64,000 nucleotides of DNA, taken from Allygus modestus (Eukaryota; Arthropoda; Insecta; Hemiptera; Cicadellidae). The notes under the pieces were generated by a model. The model was not told the DNA's origin. It saw only the letters and a program-made list of their open reading frames with translations, and made no database searches. This document shows, piece after piece, positions 34,091 to 46,000 of the stretch (its first letter is position 1; every line of letters starts with the position of its first letter). The position numbers were made by a program, and so were the translations under genes. The DNA lies in contig OY776112.1 of the NCBI GenBank assembly GCA_963675035.1, forward strand, positions 236,861,798-236,925,797, given 5' to 3'.

Positions 34091-37000
34091 TTTATTATAA
34101 TTTCCTACTAAATATTTAAACATATGTTAACGTAAAAATATTTAAGCATGTTGTTTAAGAAATTTGGTTATCATATTTTGTATGTTGTACTGACAAGAAT
34201 TGAGTATCAATTCGAAATATATTGGTTTAAATTTAAAATTGTTTCACTTAATATAGTTTTAAGGAAGAAGATGAGAATGCGTTGCCCGTGGATCAGTTTA
34301 CTAGGCTTTGCATTATTCTCAGCTTGCTACTTTTAGCAACTACGCTTGTGCTAGGGGGTGGTGGGTGGTGCCATAAATTAAACATACTCCTTAGGGATAT
34401 GCTTAATCTATCTATGGTTGTGCGTATGTGCCATTGACGATGAGATTCTCGTAGCTTGCGACCAGTTGTATACGAGCTCATGGTGTAACTGACTCAGGTA
34501 TACGAATTATATCTCACTTCTAGATGAACTAACTAGGAACGTGACATTTTGTACACTTTTGCCTTGGCCACTTACGGATGAGCTAGGAATGCGACTTTTG
34601 GCATACAGTGTAGCTTGTAACTATAAACCATCGGGAAAATTGCAAAAACACGCAATGTTTAATTATTAACCTTGACATCAATATAAAAATCTATGAGTAC
34701 GTAAACTACGTTATTTAAATGCATTATTTGGATTTCAAAATGTTTTCGGTAATATCGGTAATGTAGTATGCAGCTTATGCTGTAGTAACATTTTAACTCT
34801 TTTAATATTAAACCTATTATTTTTCTATTAAACCTATTTATTTTTAAACATTTCAAAATAATTGGTAGTCATTAAACTATAATCTAACTTAAGGTGGTAA
34901 CTGATGGTTTTATCCTTTAAGACTATTAATTCTATTTCATTATATATTCTATTCTATTTTCATTATTCACAAGCCCTTAATAATATATGGGTGCATTTAC
35001 CTATACACACAATACGTCTGCATGACAGGGCCAACAGCAGTCATAGAAACAATTTTATTTATTATAACCCATAAGAAATGTCTAAATTGTGGATTTGTTT
35101 GTATTTTGGTCATAACAGGTGGGAAAAGCCCCACTTGAATTAGGTTATATTTTTTACAGATTACTTTTATTCGGCACGAACATAATATTTTATGTTATTA
35201 TAGTGTTTTTTCCCTTTAACAACACAAATTTTGTCAAATAAGGACAGTTAAAAGTAAGGATTTAAATTATTTCACGCACTTGCATAGTGTCTGGCGGCGT
35301 AAAAAATTGCATACGATGTAGCCTTAAACTATACCTGGAATATCATTTCATATCCGATTTCTGAATACTATGACCTATACGTAGTATGCAGCATGCATAT
35401 GAACAATTTGTATGATTTAACCCTCTATAAGAAAGCTAAGCCTTAAAATTTGTGTACTTTTAATATATTTACCTTATTAAATAGATCCTTGAGGAACTCT
35501 GTATATTATTTATTCAAGTTGTATGACGATTTTTAAAATGTTTACTGGTTATTTATTTATTTCCTTGTTTTATTTCCACATATTCTGCATGATTTTCAGG
35601 ATTGGTTTTGACCGAATTTAGAGAATTTTCAAGGTTTCAGGTTCTGAAATTGTGTTCTACTTCAATATTGTTCTGAGAGGCCTAATTTTTTGCACATAAT
35701 ATTTGTAGATCTCATTATATGAACTACAGATTAAAGGTTTTTGTACGATTTTTTAATTACGTACATAAACTACAACTTATCGATGGTTACCACATTTCCT
35801 AGGTTTTTAGTTGTTTGTGATGATTTTAACCCTTGGAACTTAAAAAAAATATATTTTATAAATCTTGTTTGACAGAAGAAGAGATGTATTTTGGTATAAC
35901 TAGATTTTTCAAATTTCGGCATATTTTCGAGATTTTGTGGTGGTATTTTATTTTGTATCATGTTAATATAATTGATGAAGGCCTAATATTGGGCACGAAG
36001 TATGTCTATAAAATATGTCTTAGTAAATAACAGCAGTAATTTGACCAGTCTTGATTACTTAAACCTGTCGGAAAATCAAAAACTCTAAATATCTTTGGAT
36101 TTGACCATTTTCTTCATATAAGTAGTAATGCTATGATGGTTCTATGCCAATTGAGATTAATTGACATGCACGTGACACCATTTATACTTGAGCTATGAAC
36201 TTGATATTTAGCATGGTGGTGTTTTTTACCTATTAACCCCAGAGAAAATTTCCAAATTTTACTTTAGTCAGTTTAAATTCCCTAAATAAAAATTAATAAT
36301 GGCAAATCAAAAAATTAAATTAAAAAAGTGTCGTTTTATTTGAGTTCTAGCGGCCAAACAGATTGTCCTATAAAAAACAGAGACTACCACGTTCCACGGA
36401 TTTTAGGCGATCTACAATTTTCTTCCTATGACTTTTTGCCGTATCTCGACCCCTTAACCCTTAGATAGCGCTATATTTGTTAAATTTCAAGATTTGTACG
36501 TGGTTTTCAATGGTTTGCCGTTCTAATACAGAACTTAGAGGCCTAGTATTTGGCACATAGTATTCCTATATTACAATTACAGTAATTAGAATTTAGAACC
36601 AGTCATACGCCCAAATTATATCACTTAAACACCCGAAAGAAAAAAAAATAGACTTTGAACTTTTGTAAATTTGTTTGTGTTTTTAGGTGTATTTTTTATG
36701 TAGCGCTCCAGCAAGAGTAAAAACCCTTATAAATTATGTTATATTTGTTGCAGAATGCTTATTGTTGACCAAATACATAGCAATTTAGGTTGTTAACTTT
36801 GTTTTTTTCCCCTTATAAGGTTTAGGTGACGTCCTATAAGGGCTATATATCACAAAATCCAGTGTAGGGTTTTAATTTTCTTTCCAAGGTAATAAATGGA
36901 GACTTAATTTAACATACAATACGACCTGGGGGCGAAGCCCCCCACAGGGGTCTGGGGGCGGAGCCCCCAGCGAGCGAAGCGAGTCTACTATATATCTTTG

Positions 37001-37184
37001 CTCATTGTTTTCTCAACTGTTATTTATTTATCATAAACAAAAATATGAAAATAAAATAAAACCTAGAGAAAGGGTTAGTAAACATTTTTTGGTTAATTAA
37101 ACATAAAGTTACAGATTAAGTAAAGCAAATATGATTATTTTTCTGGAAAAATGATTTTCCTGTGAAGAATGGTGGTGCGGTACA
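34091..37184. other. noncoding stretch with degenerate repeats
   Basis: No gene. Between about 35560 and 36620 a loose repeat recurs two or three times (GAGGCCTAATTTTTTGCACA, GAAGGCCTAATATTGGGCAC, GAGGCCTAGTATTTGGCACA), each followed by an ATAC/ACAG-rich stretch. Confidence 0.5.
36928..36970. repeat. two GC hairpins (transposon-end motif)
   Basis: GGGGGCGAAGCCCCC (36928-36942) and CTGGGGGCGGAGCCCCCAG (36952-36970) are perfect or near-perfect hairpins followed by CGAGCGAAGCGAGT. Fragments of the same motif occur at about 47608 and 60545. Confidence 0.6.
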
Positions 37185-37385
37185 CTAGGAGTTGTCGTCA
37201 GGAAACTCTTTCTCATTCAGTGTCGACAGTAATCTGTTAAGACACCCACCAGAGCACTGACGGCAGGCCATAACCCCTGCTCTCCGGCAGCCACATCCAG
37301 TTGAATTATCACTATCAGAGAATATCATATTTAAAATGTTGTTTTGGACAAAGGAGGTTCCAGTGTGGATGGGCCTGTGGTCCAC
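37185..37385 (-). pseudogene. C-terminal coding remnant, cysteine-rich
   Basis: The minus strand reads through HTGTSFVQNNILNMIF to a cysteine cluster, GCGCRRAGVMACRQCSGGC, and an acidic end (FPDDNS) before TAG at 37185. The cluster C-x-C-x6-C-x2-C-x3-C resembles the cysteine tails found at the end of many arthropod transposon-related proteins. There is no ATG, and a stop lies just upstream, so it is at most a last exon or a relic. Confidence 0.35.
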
Positions 37386-38334
37386 GCCTAGCTCTTGGGA
37401 TCAAGGTTTGCCCGCAAGCACTGTTTGATTTGGTGATACATTCTAAAACAATGTTGGGCAGCTGAACTCTCAGTGGAAGGGAATGAGGTGATGTGCCTAC
37501 TCGAGTACACCCCTTGTAATCAAAGTAATTGATTCTTTTTCTTCTGTACTCGAGTACACTGTCGCTCGCAGTCGAAGTCCGAGTACTCTGTGCAGATGCG
37601 GATATGAATATGAGGAAGCTGCGCACTCGCTATATTCCTGAACTCATGTACGATGTGACTTTCAATTAGTATTAAAACATATTCATGAACTCTTGTTATT
37701 ACTGGAACCATTACTGTCGGGTATGGGCTGGTACTCGTTTACTCTAATATTAGATGAATACCATTATCTGACAGTATAATTCCCGCTAGCGGGAGAGTTG
37801 ACAGTTGGAAATGTGGCTTACAGGGCTATCAACAAATGGTTTTTTACAATTTCTCTTATCGCCGGGATTAATGTGGCGTTGTTGTTGTGCTTTTTACATG
37901 TTCATGTTTGTGTTCCTTCTACTTTTTATTAGCAAGAGGACACTGCTATAAAAACCTGAACGTGGAAAGTTAAACATATTATTGTATTAAAAGTACCCCA
38001 CATAAAACATGTCTTTTAAAGGAAGGAGTAATTTTTATTAATTTCTGCCAGCAACAATTTTGCCGCAAGCCCGCATTGGTAACATTGGTTAGACCTTCAT
38101 GCTTCCAATATGATATAACACTTGAAACAAATCAAAGTCATTTTGACTAATTATGAATTTTTTATTTTAATAATCTTAACCAATTGACCTTGGCAATTAC
38201 CCTTGACAATTCCTTTCTTCCACCTCGCCTTTTACTGCTGTAATTTAATGTTTATTATTATTAGTGTAACATTAATGATGATAAATGATTTACAATTACC
38301 ATAAGTTAATATTTAAGTTTACCACTATATGACG

Positions 38335-38423
38335 TAGTTTTGCAGAAGAAGGTTTTAATTTTAATGCACATTGGTCAAAAATACAGTGTTTCAGTTAACA
38401 TAGCTGTGTGACATATTGCATTG
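38335..38423. repeat. 89-bp segment shared with a Penelope copy
   Basis: Same as 33674-33762; the similarity ends abruptly on both sides. Confidence 0.8.
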
Positions 38424-39147
38424 CCATAAACTGGTCAGAATGAGCATATGTTTCAGGTAATGTAGCCAGTGTAGTGTAATGTGAAATCAACAGACAGAAT
38501 AACTGTAAAAACTACCCTATGTTTCTGGTATAGCATTAAAAAATCCAGTTTTGTTTAACGTATTAAAGTGTTGAGTAAAACAGTTTGATATACATACCAC
38601 AAGTATTTAAAAAAACAAAACAATAATAATGAAAAAACGTATATTTGGTAACATTTCTAAGTTTTAAAAATATAAAGTTAAATGGTATTGTCAAATATTG
38701 AGTAAGAACATACTTACATTCATACATTTAGGTATGACACTAAAGCACATCACCATGCAATATAATGAATCAGCTATCAATTCAAGGAGGTACACCAATC
38801 TTGAGTACATCTTAATCTATAAGCATACAACTGGTTTAATTTATTTATTCACTTAATTGTACAGGACTGACAAGTCGTCTTCTCTTATATAATGCATTTA
38901 AAAAAAGATTCAATGATGAAATCAATTACTACAAATTATCATAACTGTTAGTTGTTTACATCCTAGATCCATATAAGATCACTCTTTTTTTATGCTAAGA
39001 GAGCTGAATCAAATCGAATGGGAGAGAATAATGTTTCATAGCATTGAGATTGGGTTGAGATTGGTTGGTTTTGAGATTGGTCCTTAAACAGTGAATCATG
39101 GAGGAGGTAATCCTTATCTTATCACAGAAAGATAAGAGATAACTCAC

Positions 39148-39238
39148 CTGTCAGTCTAGGTGTGGTTCTGTAAGTGGGACAAGCCCTGTAAACGCTCCTC
39201 TGGGATTGGGAAACTCTGGATAGTGGAGCTTTTTGCAA
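39148..39238 (-). other. candidate 91-nt exon
   Basis: On the minus strand an AG acceptor (39240-39239) and a strong donor CAG|GTGAGT (39148/39147) enclose a stretch with one open frame (LQKAPLSRVSQSQRS...). It is GC-richer than the surroundings. No partner exon was found. Confidence 0.2.
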
Positions 39239-40836
39239 CTAAATCAGGTAAGATATAATTAAGATTAATTAAGTAGTGGAAATAGATTTATGGCGTGTTT
39301 AATTGTTTCACTCAAAATTAAGAAAAGAAAAATATTAAAGAATTATGTAGGTAAGTGTGCTCAGAGGATCATGAAAACAGTGTAATCTTCAGATAACAGA
39401 GCAGGTAGGGGTGAATAGAGTAGTTCAGTTGAAGAATATGCTTTCATATCACTTTAAACAAATTCTGTACTCAACATGAAGTTAGGGAATACAAATATGT
39501 TTCTCTAAAACAATGTATGCCACTAAATACAAAAGAAATTGAGAGTATATTTTTATGTTTTCAATAACTAAGAAGATATATTCCCATAATACCCATAAAA
39601 AGCGAAGAAATTTCCTTGGTAAATATTAAGAGACAGGATGCTTATTTTACCTAACACCATGGGTTTAGTGATTGATTTTATTACTCTATTGTGAGGGACT
39701 GTAAAATAATACATTGGTCCAATTTCGACACAATTGTTGATATTTTTGTTTTAGAGGTGGCGAAAACTTCATCCTCAGTCAAAATCTGAAAAAGCATTGA
39801 TAAAATGTCGTTATTTCAGTAATAAAAACAATTTCTTACTTGTCCATTATTATTTTTTTAATTTAAATTTTCTAATATGGGTGCCCCGTTGAGACTATTT
39901 TTAAAGTCAGGAAGCGAATACAATCAACATTGCTTGTACAGTATTACAGTATAGGATAGCTTATATGTTGTTGGTTGGATGTTGGATCGCCAAGTTGTGC
40001 AATGAGCCTGCTAGCCACCAGATGCATCTATTGAAATGTACAGTAGAGAACTCGCCTCCCCTCCTCTTCATCATAACACATTCATACCCAGGCCTCCCAT
40101 TGTCGAGTATTCAGTTTCTAACAAAGTGAACGCGAGTGTAGCTTGTTTCAGGTGCATTTTCCCAAAACAGTCAAATCTTCGACTACAACAGTTCACTGTG
40201 ATTATTTTATTTATTTTACAGTCCAGCATTTAAAAGTGTACTTATACTTTAAGTTTTAATTAAGAACAAGCATTAATTTACAAACAAATATCTACAAAGA
40301 GTTAAATAGGTTTACTTAATTCTGAATGCTTGATTTTTATAGAAGAGTGTTTGTCTCGTATAATTCCTGTGAAGAAAAGGATGAAAAGCTTCATGTCCAT
40401 TGTGACTTTTCAAACATGATCTTGTGTTCCTTTGTTAAATATGTTTTATAAACTGATATATGATTAAAAGGATCTCAACTAAACATACATACTTAGCTGA
40501 TAAATAAATTACCAACGTTTAATTAGGTGCAGGATATACTAAACTTATTTTTTTATAGGTACTAGATAATGCTCATTGTAAAGTTAAGATTGTTGTTTTG
40601 GGTACAAGGAAGTTATTTATTTTTTAACACAGTATTTCTGAAATCCCCCCAAAACTTCAGGAACATGTTCTTGGGGGCAAACAAAAAAAAACTGTGTAAA
40701 TATTGGACCTATCTTGGTCTGCCTGTGTGTCTAAAGTGTTTTCTCATATTAAAAATAAGCTAAGTAGTTGGATTATTAGGACTATCAGGACTAGTTGGAT
40801 ACCGACAGTAAATATTTAATACCACAATACCAAATA

Positions 40837-41810
40837 CCCCCGTAGCAGCAAACCTGCGTACTCAGCAAATTTACTATACATGAACATATTTCTTACTACC
40901 ACATAAAGCCACTTACCAAGTTCCATAAAAATACTTAAATAAATAAGTGATATATAGCATTTTATTTATTCTCCATAAGAATAACATTAGGGCTGAGAAC
41001 GCAGGTTTGCTGCAACGGGGAAGATAAAAATGTGGGTTTTTTGCAATTATCAATATAACTCAACCAGGTGAAGCTACATACCAAGTTTTAATGATTTATG
41101 TTCATAATTAAGGGAGATATAAAGCTTGACGTATTCTCCATAAGAATAACATTAGGGATGAGAATGCAGGTTTGCTGCTAAGAGGATAATCAACAAATAA
41201 TCATTTTTTGTGCAAATATCAATATACTAGTACTAGTTGAAGCCACATACCAAGTTTCATCAATACGTTCATAAATAATCGAGATATCAAATTTTAAATA
41301 TTCTCCATAAGGATAACATATTGGGCAACGTACTGTGGTTAGCACTTTGAATATCTCGGCAACGGTTTGACGTAGAATCACAATTTAAACACCAAAATGA
41401 TTGTTTTGTAGAGCTAAACTGATTGGTAAAAGCAAATGTGAAGTTTACAGTAAAATTAATTAAGGAAAAGCTAAAAACCAATTTCCCATAAGATTAACAT
41501 GGGAGATTTTATGAACACATTTTTTTAATTTTCTCCGCAACCACTTAACCTAGGTTAATGATTCAAAATACCATATTATTTGTTTTTTAAGCTCTATAAC
41601 ATGGTTAAAACAAAAATTGTTTGATTTAAATATTTCAGTGTAAAAAGTGCAAAAAACTGATTTTTGGAAAATTTTGAAACCCCATAAACCACCTTTCCCA
41701 TGGTCCGATTTTTCTGGTTTTTGAACTTAAAGTCATGAATGTCACTTTACACATTTGAGCCAAATTTCATCGAAATCGGACATTTTTTACTCAAGTTATC
41801 GCATTCACGG

Positions 41811-41875
<65 letters not shown>

Positions 41876-42014
41876 CATATATATATAAATTTGAACGAAT
41901 AGTGATTTTGGCATCTGGGGACCTCAAAACAAAAAGTTATCATGGTCTCGGGCTTAAGTCTTACCATGAGACCTACGGTAATAGCTTCTTCCCTGTAGGG
42001 GAAATTCGCTAAAA
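40837..42014 (+). repeat. R repeat, copy B (complete)
   Basis: Starts CCCCCGTAGCAGCAAACCTG and ends GGGGAAATTCGCTAAAA. Internal CCATAAGAATAACATT units lie near 40975, 41140 and, diverged, at 41305 and 41485. An AC/AT microsatellite lies near its right end. Confidence 0.8.
41812..41885. repeat. (AC)n(AT)n microsatellite
   Basis: An AC run passes directly into an AT run inside R copy B; the same place is microsatellite-like in copies A and C. Confidence 0.9.
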
Positions 42015-42156
42015 TCAAAAATACCAACATTTTCTTTAGCTGTTTGAAACATTTATATTAGTTGATAGGAATTACTAATGATCTGATTGACTGACATGCT
42101 TCTTAGGTAAAAACAGTTTCCTAACTGAAAACTGCATTTATGAGCAGTTGATTGTG

Positions 42157-42269
42157 CCAGGATATTGCTATCGGATGTTGTTCATACCAGGATGTTGTTT
42201 CATACCACATCATACTAGGTTGTTCATACAACATCTTGATATAAACAATATCCAATAGCAATATCCTGG
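42157..42269. repeat. hairpin
   Basis: CCAGGATATTGCTATCGGAT... pairs with ...ATCCAATAGCAATATCCTGG around a loop containing repeated TTCATAC. Confidence 0.7.
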
Positions 42270-42537
42270 ACTATGAGTTTTAACTGGGAAAAATGTTCTA
42301 CATTGTTAACTAGTTTTCTAACTAAAATCTGCTTTCCTAGATTCCAACTAGAAAAATTAAATTATCTATAGATAATGTATTAAAGATATCTTTCTTCAGG
42401 TAAACTTTAATTTCTTCAGGTAATCTTAAAAAAGCTTTTTAAAGATAAGTGGCCATGCATAAATTACGTTACGCTATATTTAGCCCTTTTTGACCCTGTG
42501 TCACTCTCTGTCAGGCTGTTCATTACTCCCCCCTGTC

Positions 42538-42897
42538 GTGTCACACTTTTTAATTATTAATTGTTGGATTGTGGTGTACGGTATTTTGTCACTTTAACTG
42601 ACGATTTTGCAGGCTTTAACTCCATTAATCCCCTAACTTTCTTCAGGTAATCTTCAGGCTTGAAGATTACCTGAAGAAAGTTAGGGGCCGTGCATATCCA
42701 TATCTTATGTCACGCCTCCCCGGGGGGTGGGAGAGGGTGCGGCACATCATGACAGACCGTGACTCGGGAGAGGGGGGGTTAAGGGCTGTATGACGCGTCA
42801 CGATTAATGGAGTTAAAGCCTGCAAAATCGTCAGTTAAAGTGACAAAATACCGTACGCCACAATCCAACAATTAATAATTAATAAGTGTGATGTGAC
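42538..42897. mobile_element. nested palindromic element
   Basis: Outer arms (about 42538-42630 and 42801-42897) pair almost perfectly, with GGCTTTAACTCCATTAAT on one side and its complement on the other. Next to the left outer arm sits a perfect 26-bp hairpin with a 4-base loop (42631-42686). The remaining 115 bp are GC-rich (CCGTGCATATCCATATC..., GGGGGTGGGAGAGGG). It looks like one foldback element inserted in, or derived from, another. Confidence 0.6.
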
Positions 42898-42904
42898 AGG
42901 GGGA

Positions 42905-43076
42905 GGGGGGCCATTTCAGAAGAAAGTAAACATTCAGAAACTGTATTGCGAACAGCTGAGGCCACTTCAATTTAACAGCTTAAAGAGCAGAAGCAAGAGC
43001 AGCTAAGTGCAAGAAGCTGTGTTTAACTAAAATTAAATTGCATTGACTGTAGAACGGGTAAAGAAAATCCCTGTGC
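42905..43076 (+). repeat. fragment related to the mariner 5' region
   Basis: AGAAAGTAAACATTCAGAAAC ... GCATTGACTGTAGAACGGGT resembles the minus strand of 50045-50205, next to the mariner fragment. Confidence 0.6.
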
Positions 43077-46000
43077 GAAGAACGGGTACATCAGCCAGTT
43101 AAATTATAAATCCAACATGGCAATCGTAAGTTAAGTACATCACTAAGACCGTCTAGACGTCAAGGTCAGATGCGCTAGTTGACGAACTGGCTACTAGGGG
43201 GTGAGGGTAGACTGTACGGTGACTACCGTCCCAAATACGCAATGCACAAATACCGTGCCGTGTGCCAGTGCAATTAATTTGATACCATTTATTGTACGCA
43301 AACATTATTTGTAATATATAAATAAGATATTTTGGAGATAATCCACACATATTTTTTTGTTTTTCAGTAACAGCATTTCTTTTAAGCTTGATTTCAGGAA
43401 GATGTCAATTTTTATTTTTCCAAGTTTCAAGGGGGGGAGGATATATCCCCCTGATCCCCCTCCCCCGTACCTACGCCACTGGTCAACTCCTCATGATTGT
43501 TTGAGAGTCTGCCACCAGTTGGCTTTCTAAAATTTGCATAATTCCATGTAGTTGTGAACAATTTATTTAGTAAATTCCAATGACTCACGGAACGATACCA
43601 CTTAACAAAATTTTTAGGTCTGGCAGAGCTATATGGTTGTCCATCAATCCTCAAGTTTCAGCCCAAGACATACAGGGCAAATATATTTCATAAGTTAAGG
43701 TGGAGGCCAACTGCAAAAGGAGTTCCTGGGGCTGAACAAATTGTTCTCTTTCCCTTCACCTGATAGGATATAAAGGACAAGAGTTATATGTTTGCAGGAC
43801 AGTACAATGACTAGGGATGGTTTTAGAAAGTTTATTTTGGGTGGGTCCTTTTCTGTATAATAATATAAAATAATTATTTGGTATAAACTTTCTCTCCAAA
43901 TTTCTAAAGCAAATTTTTTTGTTTAGTATTTTGGTAGTTTTTAAAACTGTTACTAGCACTCAGGACTGTCTGCTATACGAGATCAGCAAGATCTCGATTC
44001 TGATGTTCCTTAAAGTATGGTTATTCTGGGATTGCTGTGTCATAATGGTGAACTTTTACGTCACTTTAGGAGAACAAAGTGATCCTTCTCTGCACTTGAA
44101 ATGTTTGTTATGATTCATTTTAAGAAATGAGGCAGGAAGAGCGCATCACTCACGACACAAATACAGCCAACCAGCTGTAAAACTGACAGTTCGGACAGTG
44201 CCACTGGCCAGTGCAGTCAACCCACTCATGATCCATTGATATCTTACCAAATTTCTCTTTGTAAAATCTTGGAAAAATAAGTGCACTTTAATGAAACACG
44301 AGAGTAATAATGTAGAAAGTGTGGATGGGCCCAGGCCCACCCTTTAGAACCACCCCGGGCAATGACTCCAAAATTTGTTCCAGCTACATGTTGAGCTACA
44401 TTTGCAGGGGTTCTAAATTTTGATGCTATCTTTTAAAGAAGATTTCAGAAGAATTCAGAAAGTTATCTAGAAAAACTAACAAGTATAGTAAGTGGGAAAA
44501 ACTAGACAAACATTGATTGAAATTGGTAGCTTAACTAGCATCAGCAGAATTCAACATATCAACAGCCCCAGCTGAGCAGCTACCGATAAAACAGCTGAGT
44601 TAGAAGTTTTACACAGAAAGTAAATAAAGTCGATAAGTTTCCTAAACACTCTCTCAGCTCGCAATCACTCTTACCTTCATGGGTGTGTTATCAGTGTTTG
44701 ATGTATTGATAACAGTTACACCTAGTGAGATAGCACCTTGCCATTATTGACCTGCTTCTCCTGGATCAATGTTGTAAAGGATGCAATGTAAATGAAGTAT
44801 TAGGAAATTTGTCACGTTGTATTAAATTAGAAGTTTAAAAAAGTGACATGACACAATAGTTTTCACTATCAAAGTAAAATATAAAATATTTTAAAATCTT
44901 AAAACAACTTTTAAATTTTCTCATTTATTTTTCTTTAATCAATATGTCTTGTTACCTATTTCATTAAGATTAGCATTACAATTTACTAAAACTACTTTGC
45001 TTCAGTTATGTGTAAATCTAACTTTAATATTTAATGTTAGTATCTAACTCCAGAACTGTTGATAAACCAGAGATTTACTTATTTTCTCTAGATATGCAAT
45101 AAACATAAACCTGTTCTGTGCCTTAGTATTTGTATTTAGGAAAACCTAGTGATTATCATATCATCGGTACATTCTCAATTCTGATTTTCAAATTTCATGA
45201 TGTGGTTGGATGGTACTAATATTTATTGATGGTTATATACATTTTCTAAGGATTCACTGATGTCTGCGGTATAAATGATTAGTAATGTAAATAAAGAGAC
45301 AGCGGGTGGCTCATTTTAGCTAATGATGAAATCAGCTATGGTTATTTGTGAGATTACTTAGACAACCCAGCTTTTATTTCTGTTTCCATTTGTTCATTAT
45401 GCTGTTTGTGTGTGTATGTGGGTCAGCTAACAAGTTATCTATATCTATAAATATGAAATTCCGATCAAGGCCCAGGTCAAACCATTGCACCTAGAAGCAC
45501 GAAATTTTGCATATAGACTCCTCTTATAGCACAGGCATCCACTAATAAGGGATTTTAAGAAATTCCCATAGGGTTGTGCCCCACGGGGCTTCAATGTTCC
45601 AACCCTGTGTTATTCTTATGGACATTCACTTTTGTTTGAGCTGATGAAAATTCCATCAGCTGATTATGATTCGTAGTAGTTCCATGGGTCAACCACAGAA
45701 TGCAGCACACACACAACTGGTGTATTTCTGGGTGAAACCAGGAACGATGGCAGCTAGTTAGCTATAAATATAATTATAATCCCCAAAAAATAAACCATGG
45801 AACTGGCCATACTCAGAAATAAGTAGTAATAACTTCTTCAATCGGCTGTTCTATATGGTGTAATACAAAATACACAATTTTAGGTTAGCTAATTAAAAGT
45901 ATGTACAAACACTAATGTGATTTGTATGATATTTATATATGACTAGCTGTGTACCCGTCCTTCGTACGGGTTGTATATAAATGGTAGATTAACTAAAAAA

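Larger units (their letters stand above)
37386..40836. other. noncoding stretch
   Basis: No confident gene. A repeated segment lies at 38335-38423 and a possible small exon at 39148-39238. Confidence 0.45.
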
